Assembly (NCBI GenBank): GCA_052031065.1
Contig: JBPEXY010000038.1
Location: forward strand, 1 to 11,874
DNA length: 11,874 nucleotides
Direction of reading: 5' to 3'
From: JBPEXY01 sp052031065
GTDB lineage: Bacteria; Pseudomonadota; Gammaproteobacteria; Immundisolibacterales; Immundisolibacteraceae
Translations under genes and position numbers: made by a program
In this document: in pieces, positions 1-6,551 of the stretch
Layout: each line of letters begins with the position of its first letter
How positions within the stretch are numbered: the stretch's first letter is position 1
Notes under the pieces: model-generated
What the model saw: only the letters and a program-made list of their open reading frames with translations
Database searches by the model: none
What the model was told of the DNA's origin: nothing

Positions 1-1494
1 CGGATACACCTGCCGCTTCCGGGTGGATATCCAGATACCGAGCCGTTTCCGGAAAAAGCGCTGGAGCACCAGGCCTGGTGGTTGCAGGATCCGCGGGTAG
101 AGTGGTTGATCGAATTTGTTACCGGTGACCACCAGGGCAAGGTGCTGCTGCTCTGTGGCGAGGACAGTACTGCCCGCCAGTTACACGATTACCTGCGCCT
201 GCACACCGAGCTGCGTAGCGCACTGTTTCACGCCGGAATGACGCTGATGCAGCGTGACCGTGCAGCCGCCTGGTTCGCTGAGCAGAACGGCGCGGAACTG
301 ATGATCTGTTCCGAGATTGGCAGTGAGGGTCGCAATTTTCAGTCAGCTCGACACCTGGTTTTGTTTGACCTGCCGCTGAACCCGGAGTTGCTGGAGCAGC
401 GTATAGGACGTATTGATCGCATCGGTCAGGGGGATCATATCGAACTGCACCTGCCGCTGTTTCAACAGGGTGTGCAGGAATTACTATGGCGTTGGTGTAA
501 TGAAGCGCTCGATATGCTGGGTTCGCCGAGTCCAGCAGCGGCAACTGTGTATCAGAAGTTTGCACCACGTCTGCAAAGTGCCTGTGCAGGGGGCATTGAC
601 GATAGCTTGCTTGCAGAGGCCCTGGAATTTCGACTGCTGGAGCAGGAGTTGATCGAACGCGGACGTGATCGGTTGCTGGAGCTTAATTCCTGCCGGCCGG
701 AACGAGCCGAACAGCTACGTGCGGATCTGGCTCGCAGAGATGAGGGGGATGACCTGCAGGAGTTCCTCGAGACCCTGCTGGTAGAGCTCGGTGTTGAGGT
801 GGAACACCACTCAGCGCGGGCGCTGATATTACGCCCCGGCGCAATGATGCCGGAAGGCGCTCTGGCGGAACTGCCGGACGACGGCATGACGGTCACTTTC
901 AGTCGCGCTGAGGCCTTGCAACGGGAGGAGATGGTTTTTTTGCGTGATGACCACTCCTTTGTCCTCTCGGCGATGGACCGCTGGTTGTCGGGTCGGCGCG
1001 GTGTGGCCGCCGCCGCAGTGCTGCGTAATAGCGGTCTAAAACCTGGAACCTTGTTGCTGGAAACCCTGCACCTGGCCCAGGTTGGTGGTGGTGAAAGTCA
1101 CAGCGACTCTATCAACCGGTACTTTCCGCCGACGGTGATTCGCCGAGTCAGTGGAGTCGAGCAACTTGCTGCGAAAACCGAGCGCGTGGAACCGGATCGC
1201 GCTCGCCTGATACCGTTTGTGCAGAGCCGTCGGGCAGAACTGGAACAGCTGCTCAACGACGGTCAGCAGCAGGCGCAACGGGAACTCGAGGCTTATCAGT
1301 CCCGCGCTGCCAGGGCAATTGATGCCGAGTTGCAAGAACGCCGCGCCCGGATGGTTGCGCTACGTCGACAGAACCCGACGGTTCGCGAAGAGGAAATTGC
1401 TGCTGTGGATGATCAGCTTGTGCAGTTAAATAGACAACTGGAGCGGGCGTCACTGCAGCTGGAAGCCTGCTGTCTGCTGGTGGTGCAAAACTGA
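1..1494 (+). CDS. rapA: RNA polymerase-associated ATPase RapA, C-terminal half (partial)
   Basis: The reading frame is open from the first base, so the gene starts outside the window; 497 codons and a TGA stop are visible. In E. coli, RapA (HepA) is a Swi2/Snf2 ATPase of about 968 residues that binds RNA polymerase and promotes its recycling. The visible part begins before the second RecA-like helicase lobe. It shows a KVLLLCGEDSTAR strand (about residues 47-59) and motifs V-VI, with SEGRNFQSA followed by EQRIGRIDRIGQ (about residues 108-143). The latter carries the arginine fingers typical of Snf2 enzymes. The remaining ~350 residues match the RapA-specific C-terminal region in length and end in a charged, Glu/Arg/Gln-rich, coiled-coil-like stretch (about residues 410-493). 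The spacing of the motifs and the length of the tail favour RapA over other Snf2 helicases. A 335-bp gap and a candidate promoter separate it from the catabolic genes downstream, so it is probably a separate transcription unit. Confidence 0.93.
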   Translation, partial: RIHLPLPGGYPDTEPFPEKALEHQAWWLQDPRVEWLIEFVTGDHQGKVLLLCGEDSTARQLHDYLRLHTELRSALFHAGMTLMQRDRAAAWFAEQNGAELMICSEIGSEGRNFQSARHLVLFDLPLNPELLEQRIGRIDRIGQGDHIELHLPLFQQGVQELLWRWCNEALDMLGSPSPAAATVYQKFAPRLQSACAGGIDDSLLAEALEFRLLEQELIERGRDRLLELNSCRPERAEQLRADLARRDEGDDLQEFLETLLVELGVEVEHHSARALILRPGAMMPEGALAELPDDGMTVTFSRAEALQREEMVFLRDDHSFVLSAMDRWLSGRRGVAAAAVLRNSGLKPGTLLLETLHLAQVGGGESHSDSINRYFPPTVIRRVSGVEQLAAKTERVEPDRARLIPFVQSRRAELEQLLNDGQQQAQRELEAYQSRAARAIDAELQERRARMVALRRQNPTVREEEIAAVDDQLVQLNRQLERASLQLEACCLLVVQN

Positions 1495-1578
1495 GCCTCG
1501 CGGGCCTGCTTGCATCAGATGCTTGAACGGGCCGAAAGCAGTTGGGTGCAGCTGGGTACGCTAGTCAACGGGTCGCAG

Positions 1579-1607
1579 TTGTTTAAGCGGGCCAGAAAAA
1601 CTAGAAT
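1579..1607 (+). promoter_or_regulatory. Candidate sigma70 promoter for the catabolic operon
   Basis: TTGTTT at 1579-1584 is followed, after 17 bp, by TAGAAT at 1602-1607. The -10 matches five of six consensus bases and the -35 three of six. A start near 1614 would give a leader of about 215 nt before the first catabolic gene, containing the inverted repeat at 1725-1749. This is motif matching only. No sigma54-type GG-N10-GC element with the full consensus was found in the gap. Confidence 0.35.
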
Positions 1608-1724
1608 TTGCCTCCTTTTTTCGATCTCTTCTGCAGGCTGTTTTACCCTGTCGATGGGGAGTCGGGTAGCAGAGTTGCTCCGCCGCAGGCCATCGATTAG
1701 CGTGTTTTCCACTGGTCGTGCGGA

Positions 1725-1749
1725 TTACGGAAACAGAATTTTCCCGTAA
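1725..1749 (+). promoter_or_regulatory. Bulged inverted repeat upstream of dmpF (possible operator or leader hairpin)
   Basis: TTACGGAAA (1725-1733) pairs with TTTCCCGTAA (1740-1749) over 9 bp, with one bulged C at 1743 and a 6-nt loop. It lies about 80 bp before the dmpF start codon and downstream of the candidate promoter. It could be a regulator-binding site or a hairpin in the mRNA leader. It lacks a trailing T-run, so it is not an intrinsic terminator. Confidence 0.3.
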
Positions 1750-1829
1750 GTTGGTGATGGGCGCCGATAGTCGCTCCAGCGGGAACGGCAGGTAATATCC
1801 AGAAACGCTCACAAGGAGACGTTATCTCA

Positions 1830-2744
1830 ATGAAAATCAACTGTGCGATGATCGGGTCAGGCAATATCGGTACCGATCTGATGGCCAAGCTGCAGCGCAG
1901 CGAGATCCTCAATCCAGTCTGGATGGTCGGTATTGACCCGGAATCCGATGGATTGGCCAAGGCCAGGGAGGCGGGGTTGAAAACCACCGCAGAGGGGGTC
2001 GACGGGCTGGTGCCGCACATGAAGGAAGATAATATCCAGATTGTTTTTGATGCCACTTCGGCTTACGTGCACCAGGAGAATTCCGACAAGGTGGTGGCGC
2101 AGGATGCGGTGATGATTGACCTCACGCCCGCTGCGATTGGCCCTTTCTGTGTTCCGCCAGTGAATCTGCAGGAACATCTCGGTGCCAAAGAGATGAACGT
2201 CAACATGGTGACCTGTGGTGGTCAGGCGACCATTCCGATGGTCCGGGCGGTGAGTCGCGTGCAGGATGTGGTTTACGCCGAGATTGTTGCCACGGTGGCT
2301 TCGAAGTCTGCCGGACCGGGCACACGCAAAAATATTGATGAATTTACCCGCACCACCTCAGGCGCCATTGAAAAGGTTGGAGGTGCACGCAAGGGTAAGG
2401 CAATCATCATCCTCAATCCGGCGGAACCGCCGCTAATCATGCGCGACACCATTCATTGTCTGACCGAAACCATCCCCGATGAGGCAGCGATCACCGAGTC
2501 GGTGGAACAGATGATTAGCGAGGTGCAGAAATATGTGCCGGGCTACCGGCTGCTGCATAACGTGGTGTTCGACGGCAACCGGGTGTCGATCTTTGTCGAG
2601 GTCGAAGGGCTGGGTGACTATCTTCCAAAATATGCCGGTAACCTCGATATCATGACCGCGGCGGCGGCGCGTACTGCAGAGATGATCGGTGAAGAGATTG
2701 CCAGTGGCCGTTTTCAGCCCTCCGCCGAACTGGCAACCGCCTGA
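1830..2744 (+). CDS. dmpF: Acetaldehyde dehydrogenase (acylating), meta-cleavage pathway type
   Basis: This 304-residue protein matches the DmpF/BphJ/MhpF family in length and sequence. The family converts acetaldehyde, NAD+ and CoA to acetyl-CoA and works in a channelling complex with the aldolase encoded next door. The N-terminus has the dinucleotide-binding GSGNIGTDLM loop (residues 9-18). NMVTCGGQATIP carries the likely catalytic Cys129, corresponding to Cys132 of Pseudomonas DmpF. GPGTRKNIDEFT and the C-terminal GDYLPKYAGNLDIMTAA segment are also typical. The start at ATG 1830 is preceded by AAGGAG (1813-1818); its 11-nt spacer is longer than usual, but no better start exists. It is the first gene of the co-directional cluster, and the aldolase gene begins 29 bp after its stop. 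MhpF or BphJ are alternative names for the same activity; I chose the dmp name because of the dmpG-H-I order that follows. Confidence 0.95.
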   Translation: MKINCAMIGSGNIGTDLMAKLQRSEILNPVWMVGIDPESDGLAKAREAGLKTTAEGVDGLVPHMKEDNIQIVFDATSAYVHQENSDKVVAQDAVMIDLTPAAIGPFCVPPVNLQEHLGAKEMNVNMVTCGGQATIPMVRAVSRVQDVVYAEIVATVASKSAGPGTRKNIDEFTRTTSGAIEKVGGARKGKAIIILNPAEPPLIMRDTIHCLTETIPDEAAITESVEQMISEVQKYVPGYRLLHNVVFDGNRVSIFVEVEGLGDYLPKYAGNLDIMTAAAARTAEMIGEEIASGRFQPSAELATA

Positions 2745-2773
2745 CAAGACGATAGCGTCCAGGAGTTAAAAGC

Positions 2774-3802
2774 ATGGATTTACAGGGTAAAAAAGTAACG
2801 TTGCATGACATGTGTCTGCGTGATGGCATGCACGCCAAGCGTCATCAGATCACCCTTGAGCAGATGGTCGATATCGCCACCGGCCTGGATGAAGCCGGCG
2901 TACCGATGATTGAGGTGACCCACGGTGATGGCCTGGATGGCTCGTCGATCAACTACGGTTTCGGCCTGCACAGTGACGAGGAGTACCTGAAAGCGGTACT
3001 GCCGAAACTGAAAAATGCCAAGGTCTCCTGTCTGCTGGTGCCAGGTATCGGAACCGTTGACCAATTACAGATGGCAGCCGACCTTGGTATCAGCTGCGTG
3101 CGTGTCGCCACCCACTGTACCGAAGCAGATGTCGGTGAGCAGCATATCGGCATGGCGCGCAAACTGGGACTGGATGCTGTCGGTTTTCTGATGATGGCGC
3201 ACATGGAATCGCCGGAGAAGCTGCTCGAACAGGCAAAGCTGTTTGAATCCTATGGTGCGACCTGCATTTATGTCACTGATTCTGCAGGCTATATGTTGCC
3301 TGCCGATGTCAGCGCCCGCGTTGCGCTGCTGCGTGAAAATATTGCTCCTGAAATTGAGCTGGGATTCCATGCCCACAACAATCTTGCTGTTTCAGTAGCC
3401 AATTCGCTGGCGGCGGTGGAAGCGGGTGCCAACCGTATAGACGGCAGTGCTGCTGGTCTCGGTGCGGGTGCCGGTAATACCCCGCTGGAGGCTTTTGCAG
3501 CGGTCTGCGAGCGATGTGGTATTGATACTGGCGTTGACCTGTTCAAATTGATGGACGTTGCCGAAGATGTCGTCAAACCGATTATGGATCAGCCGGTGCG
3601 GGTCGACCGTGATGCGCTGAGCCTGGGTTATGCGGGTACCTACTCCACCTTTTTGCTGCATGCGCAGCGATTTTCCAAGCTTTACGATATTCCGGTGCGT
3701 GACCTGCTGGTGGAGTGTGGTCGGCGGCGCACCGTGGCAGGCCAGGAAGATATGATCGAGAGTATCGCGCTCGATATGGTGAAAGATCGCGAAACGGCCT
3801 GA
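2774..3802 (+). CDS. dmpG: 4-hydroxy-2-oxovalerate aldolase
   Basis: This 342-residue protein belongs to the DmpG/BphI/MhpE class II, divalent-metal-dependent aldolases. They split 4-hydroxy-2-oxovalerate into pyruvate and acetaldehyde and pass the aldehyde directly to the partner dehydrogenase. The active-site residues of DmpG are all present with a one-residue offset: Arg16, Asp17 and His20 in LRDGMHA, the metal ligands His199 and His201 in FHAHNN, and Tyr290 in GYAGTYSTF. The small-residue glycine-rich segment GSAAGLGAGAGNTPLE (224-239) is also typical. The start ATG has AGGAG at 2761-2765, 8 nt upstream. It follows dmpF by 29 bp, so the two are very likely co-transcribed and co-assembled. 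An 83-bp gap separates it from dmpH; this contains a short CACCG/CGGTG hairpin (3831-3843) of unclear meaning. Confidence 0.95.
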   Translation: MDLQGKKVTLHDMCLRDGMHAKRHQITLEQMVDIATGLDEAGVPMIEVTHGDGLDGSSINYGFGLHSDEEYLKAVLPKLKNAKVSCLLVPGIGTVDQLQMAADLGISCVRVATHCTEADVGEQHIGMARKLGLDAVGFLMMAHMESPEKLLEQAKLFESYGATCIYVTDSAGYMLPADVSARVALLRENIAPEIELGFHAHNNLAVSVANSLAAVEAGANRIDGSAAGLGAGAGNTPLEAFAAVCERCGIDTGVDLFKLMDVAEDVVKPIMDQPVRVDRDALSLGYAGTYSTFLLHAQRFSKLYDIPVRDLLVECGRRRTVAGQEDMIESIALDMVKDRETA

Positions 3803-3885
3803 TCCAGAATCCAGCAGATACATTGTCTGTCACCGACCCGGTGGCGGTTAATCTTCACTTCCAATTATTTAAGTAGGTTTTGATT

Positions 3886-4674
3886 ATGGCGATCGACCAG
3901 GCGACCAAGGAAAAACTGGCGGAATTTCTCGAAACCGCTGAGCTGGAGGGGAGGGAGGTGACCAAAATCACCGATGAATACCCCGATCTGACGCTAACCG
4001 AAGCCTATGAGATCTGCGATCTGATTCGCGAGCGAAAACTCAGCCGTGGTATTAAACAGGTGGGCTATAAGTTAGGGCTCACCTCCAGGGCGAAGATGGA
4101 GCAGATGGGTGTTAATCGTCCCGGTTACGGCTATCTGTTTGACTACTTTGCGATTCCTGATGGCGGCGAGATTCGCACTGCCGAGCTCGTCCACCCGAAG
4201 GTAGAGCCGGAAATAGCGGTGGTGTTGAAAAAACCGCTTGAGGGACCGGGGTGTACCATCGCCGATGTGATGGCCGCGATCGACTTCGTGATGCCGGCGA
4301 TGGAGATCATCGACTCACGCTACGAGAACTTCCGGTTTGACCTGGTTAGCGTGATTGCAGATAACAGCTCCTCTTCCCGGTTTGTGACCGGCGGACGCTC
4401 CGCGACCCTCGACCAGGTGGACCTGAAGACCATGGGCGTGGTGATGGAAATCAACGGTGAAGTGGTCGCGCTGGGAGCAGGGGCTGCGGTCATTGGCCAC
4501 CCGGCGAGTGCCGTAGCGATGCTGGCCAATGCCCTCGCGGAAAAAGGCGAAGTGTTGCCGGCTGGTGCGTTTATCATGACCGGTGCCCTGACTGCGGCGG
4601 TGGCCGTCGCTCCTGGTGACAGTGTGACTGTCAGTTATCAGGGGCTTGGTACTCTCTCAGCGCAGGTGGTCTGA
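3886..4674 (+). CDS. dmpH: 4-oxalocrotonate decarboxylase
   Basis: This 262-residue protein belongs to the MhpD/DmpE/DmpH hydratase-decarboxylase family. I call it the decarboxylase, which converts 2-oxo-3-hexenedioate to 2-hydroxypenta-2,4-dienoate plus CO2. It carries the segments I recall from XylI/DmpH: GYKLGLTSRAKMEQMGV, IDSRYENFRFDL, VIADNSSSSRFVTGG and FIMTGALTAAV. The gene for the upstream tautomerase step also directly follows it. Likely metal-binding acidic residues are Glu107 and Glu109 in HPKVEPEIAVV and Glu140 in PAMEIIDSR. The start is ATG 3886, with AGTAGG about 8 nt upstream; a TTG two codons earlier is less likely. The stop overlaps the tautomerase start by one base (TGATG), implying translational coupling. 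In known pathways this enzyme forms a complex with a hydratase (DmpE), but no hydratase gene lies in the window. The main alternative is that this protein is that hydratase. Confidence 0.88.
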   Translation: MAIDQATKEKLAEFLETAELEGREVTKITDEYPDLTLTEAYEICDLIRERKLSRGIKQVGYKLGLTSRAKMEQMGVNRPGYGYLFDYFAIPDGGEIRTAELVHPKVEPEIAVVLKKPLEGPGCTIADVMAAIDFVMPAMEIIDSRYENFRFDLVSVIADNSSSSRFVTGGRSATLDQVDLKTMGVVMEINGEVVALGAGAAVIGHPASAVAMLANALAEKGEVLPAGAFIMTGALTAAVAVAPGDSVTVSYQGLGTLSAQVV

Positions 4675-4865
4675 TGCCTTTTCTGCAGGTCAACCTGATG
4701 GAAGGTCGTGATGAGCAGACCAAGCGTGAGCTGATTCAGGAGCTGACCGAAACGGTAACGCGAGTGCTTGGCTCACCGAAAGAGAGTATCCGTGTACAGC
4801 TGATCGAGGTACCGACCACCAACTGGGGTATTGCTGGGAAAACGGCAAAAGACCTGGGTCGCTGA
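4674..4865 (+). CDS. dmpI: 4-oxalocrotonate tautomerase
   Basis: This 63-codon gene encodes a small 4-OT (DmpI/XylH) tautomerase that isomerises 2-hydroxymuconate to 2-oxo-3-hexenedioate, normally as a hexamer. After Met removal the catalytic amino-terminal Pro1 is present (MPFLQ). Arg11 (MEGR) and Arg39 (SIRVQ), the two substrate-binding arginines of the classical enzyme, are at the expected positions. The third active-site residue, Phe50 in Pseudomonas 4-OT, is Trp here (TNWGIAG), a substitution I recall in other 4-OT homologs. The start codon overlaps the dmpH stop, so translation is probably coupled. A strong hairpin without a T-run follows 21 nt after the stop. Confidence 0.92.
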   Translation: MPFLQVNLMEGRDEQTKRELIQELTETVTRVLGSPKESIRVQLIEVPTTNWGIAGKTAKDLGR

Positions 4866-4886
4866 TCCACCCGATCGAAATTTAAT

Positions 4887-4910
4887 AGAAGCCCGGTTTG
4901 CCGGGCTTCT
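4887..4910 (+). terminator. Strong hairpin without a T-run, between dmpI and dmpD
   Basis: AGAAGCCCGG (4887-4896) and CCGGGCTTCT (4901-4910) form a perfect 10-bp GC-rich stem closed by a TTTG loop. The following bases are CCAATAATG, so there is no U-tract and this is not a standard intrinsic terminator in the plus direction. It may be a partial terminator, a 3'-end stabiliser that sets different mRNA levels for dmpFGHI and dmpD, or a pause site. Read on the minus strand it is followed by an A/T-rich run, but no minus-strand gene lies here. Confidence 0.4.
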
Positions 4911-4951
4911 CCAATAATGAACAACGACCACTGAAAAGGAAGTTACCGACA

Positions 4952-5779
4952 ATGAGTGAAAATCCGGAGATTGGCCAGTTTATCGATGCTGGGGGAATTC
5001 GCACCAACTACCATGATCTCGGTGAGGGAGAGCCGACGGTAATGATCCACGGTTCCGGACCGGGAGTGACTGCGTTCGCTAACTGGCGAGGTTCTTTTCC
5101 GGTGTTGTCGGAGCGACTGCGGATCATCGCCCCCGATATGCTTGGTTTTGGTTACACCGAGACCCCTGAGGGAATGGAGTACACCCTGGAAAACTGGGTT
5201 AAACACCTGATTGGACTGCTCGATGCCCTCGGTATTGAAAAGGCCAATCTGGTAGGTAACTCCTATGGTGGTGCGCTAACCCTGGCGACGGCCATCCGCC
5301 ATCCCGACCGGGTGAACCGTATTGTGCTGATGGGTGCCGCCGGTGTCAGCTTTGAACTGACCGAGGGGCTTGATTACGCCTGGGGCTACACGCCGTCGCT
5401 GGAGAATATGCGCAAAATGCTCGACCTGTTTGCCTACAACCGTGAGCTGGTCACTGATGAGCTGGCGCAGATGCGGTTTGAGGCCAGTAGCCGTCCCGGC
5501 GTACAGGAACGTTATGGTTCCATGTTTCCGGCTCCACGGCAGCGCTCAATTGAAGCGCTCGCCAGTGATGAAGATGATATTCGCAAAATTCAGGCGCCAG
5601 CACTGATCATTCACGGTCGTGAGGATGTGATCCTGCCGTACAGTAACTCCACTCGTCTGTTTGAACTGTTGCCGAATGCCCAGTTACATATGTTCGGCAA
5701 ATGTGGCCACTGGACGCAGATCGAACACACGCGGCGATTTAATGCACTGCTGCTGGATTTTTTCTGTGATGATGTTTAA
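4952..5779 (+). CDS. dmpD: 2-hydroxymuconate-semialdehyde hydrolase-type alpha/beta hydrolase
   Basis: This 275-residue alpha/beta hydrolase is of the DmpD/XylF/BphD C-C bond hydrolase type. These enzymes cleave meta-ring-fission products to 2-hydroxypenta-2,4-dienoate plus a carboxylic acid (formate when the substrate is 2-hydroxymuconic semialdehyde). The oxyanion-hole motif HGSGPGVTAFANWR begins at residue 33, the nucleophile Ser104 sits in GNSYGG, Asp225 in GREDVILP and His253 in CGHW. HGSGPG plus the NW segment are typical of meta-cleavage hydrolases. The start chosen is ATG 4952 with AAGGAAG upstream (about 4936-4942). A longer frame from TTG 4898 begins inside the upstream hairpin and adds 18 uncharacteristic residues, so I rejected it. 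In the classical dmp operon this gene precedes dmpE-I; here it follows dmpI. The exact ring-cleavage product it acts on cannot be told from sequence. Confidence 0.87.
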   Translation: MSENPEIGQFIDAGGIRTNYHDLGEGEPTVMIHGSGPGVTAFANWRGSFPVLSERLRIIAPDMLGFGYTETPEGMEYTLENWVKHLIGLLDALGIEKANLVGNSYGGALTLATAIRHPDRVNRIVLMGAAGVSFELTEGLDYAWGYTPSLENMRKMLDLFAYNRELVTDELAQMRFEASSRPGVQERYGSMFPAPRQRSIEALASDEDDIRKIQAPALIIHGREDVILPYSNSTRLFELLPNAQLHMFGKCGHWTQIEHTRRFNALLLDFFCDDV

Positions 5780-5791
5780 CTAACCTGTTGA

Positions 5792-5830
5792 GGAACTTTT
5801 CAAGTTCCGCATTGAACTGAAAAGTTGTCC
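5792..5830 (+). promoter_or_regulatory. Two mutually exclusive hairpins between dmpD and the isochorismatase gene
   Basis: GGAACTT (5792-5798) can pair with AAGTTCC (5802-5808) in a tight 7-bp hairpin with a 3-nt loop. Alternatively, AACTTTTCA (5794-5802) pairs perfectly with TGAAAAGTT (5818-5826), and GTTC (5804-5807) with GAAC (5814-5817). This gives a longer 13-bp stem with one bulged A and a six-base loop. The two folds share bases and cannot coexist. Neither is followed by a T-run. It may be an operator-like inverted repeat, an mRNA processing or stability element, or a conformational switch. It lies 33 nt or more before the start codon of the next gene. Confidence 0.4.
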
Positions 5831-5862
5831 CGTAAGGGTGTAACCCCAGAGAGGATTTAGAA

Positions 5863-6486
5863 ATGGCTTTGAGCTTCAATCCCAAAACCACTGCTGTTGT
5901 ATCAATGGATTTCCAGAATGACATCTGCCACCCAGATGCTCAGTTTTCCCAACAGGTCGGTTTTGCGCCAGCGATTGCGGCTAGCGGTGTGATTCCAAAT
6001 ACTGCGCGGTTACTGGCGGCGGCCCGCAAGGCGGGGATGCCGGTGGTGCATATCGTCGTTGATCCCACAGTAGCCAGTCAGTTTCAGAACCCGAGCCGTG
6101 GACAGTTTCTACAGATGTTGGGGGATCCGAATGCTGATCCCATTCTGGTGCCAGGAAGCTGGGGTGCTGCGATTCATGATGAGGTTGCGCCGCTGGAGGG
6201 GGAACCGGTGATCGGCAAGTGGGTGTTCAGTGCCTTTGCCAGCTCAAATCTGCATGAAACACTGCAGTCGCTGGGTGTCACCGATGTGATGATGGCCGGG
6301 GTGGTCACCGAATTCGTCATCGACTCCAGCTGCTGGAATGCTGTTGACCTTGGGTACAATGTCATTATTGTTGATGATGGTTGCTGCTCGGCAGACGTTG
6401 AAACCCACAAAAACTGTGTTGCTGCGATGGCTGCGCGGGCAGATATCACCACCGTTGACGAAGTGGTTGGGCTACTGGCGGGCTGA
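5863..6486 (+). CDS. Isochorismatase-fold hydrolase lacking the usual nucleophilic Cys
   Basis: This 207-residue protein has the isochorismatase/cysteine-hydrolase fold, a family that includes N-carbamoylsarcosine amidase, nicotinamidase and isochorismatase. Asp16 in VSMDFQND and Lys119 in VIGKWVFSAFASS match two of the three catalytic residues. The segment GVVTEFVIDSS (146-156) aligns without gaps to the family's cis-peptide and nucleophile motif GVxTxxCV, which puts Val152 where amidases have Cys. Family members that hydrolyse the isochorismate vinyl ether (EntB, PhzD) also lack this Cys, so loss does not necessarily mean an inactive protein. The nearest cysteine, Cys157, is five residues along. 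GAGGA (5851-5855) lies 7 nt before ATG 5863. It follows dmpD by 83 bp on the same strand, suggesting a role in the catabolic operon. Its substrate is unknown; I would not call it an isochorismatase or an amidase without experiment. Confidence 0.82.
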   Translation: MALSFNPKTTAVVSMDFQNDICHPDAQFSQQVGFAPAIAASGVIPNTARLLAAARKAGMPVVHIVVDPTVASQFQNPSRGQFLQMLGDPNADPILVPGSWGAAIHDEVAPLEGEPVIGKWVFSAFASSNLHETLQSLGVTDVMMAGVVTEFVIDSSCWNAVDLGYNVIIVDDGCCSADVETHKNCVAAMAARADITTVDEVVGLLAG

Positions 6487-6521
6487 ATGCTGGTAGTTTG
6501 GCGCTGCTGATGGCGGAATCG

Positions 6522-6534
6522 ATACCGGTATAAG
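6522..6534 (+). promoter_or_regulatory. Palindrome overlapping a -10-like box upstream of cysK
   Basis: ATACCGGTAT (6522-6531) is a perfect 10-bp palindrome. It overlaps TATAAG (6529-6534), which matches five of six bases of a sigma70 -10. The best -35 candidate, CTGATG (6507-6512), is weak. A start near 6541 would give cysK a very short leader. It may be an operator-promoter overlap or chance. Confidence 0.22.
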
Positions 6535-6551
6535 CCCTACAGGAGAACACC

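Larger units (their letters stand above)
1495..1829. other. 335-bp intergenic region between rapA and the meta-pathway genes
   Basis: I find no convincing gene here. The short open frames on both strands lack ribosome binding sites and recognisable protein character. The region holds a near-perfect short inverted repeat (GCATC-A-GATGC, 1512-1522) and two similar pieces about 60 bp apart (TTGAACGGGCCGAAA near 1523 and TTTAAGCGGGCCAGAAA near 1582). It also holds a candidate sigma70 promoter (1579-1607), a T-run at 1615-1621 not preceded by a strong stem, and a bulged inverted repeat (1725-1749). No clear rapA terminator is visible. The features fit a control region for the downstream catabolic operon, but no known regulator site was identified. 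Confidence 0.5.

Noticed and set aside
119..568. 149-codon minus-strand open frame inside rapA
   Set aside because: It is antisense to a clearly conserved helicase lobe, and its translation has no protein-like motif; a shadow of GC-rich coding sequence.
1510..1749. 79-codon open frame in the rapA-dmpF gap
   Set aside because: It starts with TTG, has no ribosome site, no recognisable protein features and overlaps the candidate promoter.
3880..3885. TTG start two codons before the dmpH ATG
   Set aside because: The A/G-rich ribosome site is correctly spaced for ATG 3886, and the two extra residues have no support.
4821..4826. Trp in place of Phe50 in the 4-oxalocrotonate tautomerase as a sign of new function
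   Set aside because: Pro1, Arg11 and Arg39 are intact, and Trp at this position is known to me from other 4-OT homologs, so it is probably ordinary variation.
4898..4951. TTG start giving dmpD an 18-residue N-terminal extension
   Set aside because: The TTG lies inside the dmpI-dmpD hairpin without a ribosome site, whereas ATG 4952 has AAGGAAG upstream and begins a normal hydrolase N-terminus.
1830..6486. Horizontally acquired island carrying the catabolic genes
   Set aside because: No integrase, transposase, tRNA gene, flanking repeats or obvious shift in base composition is visible at either boundary.
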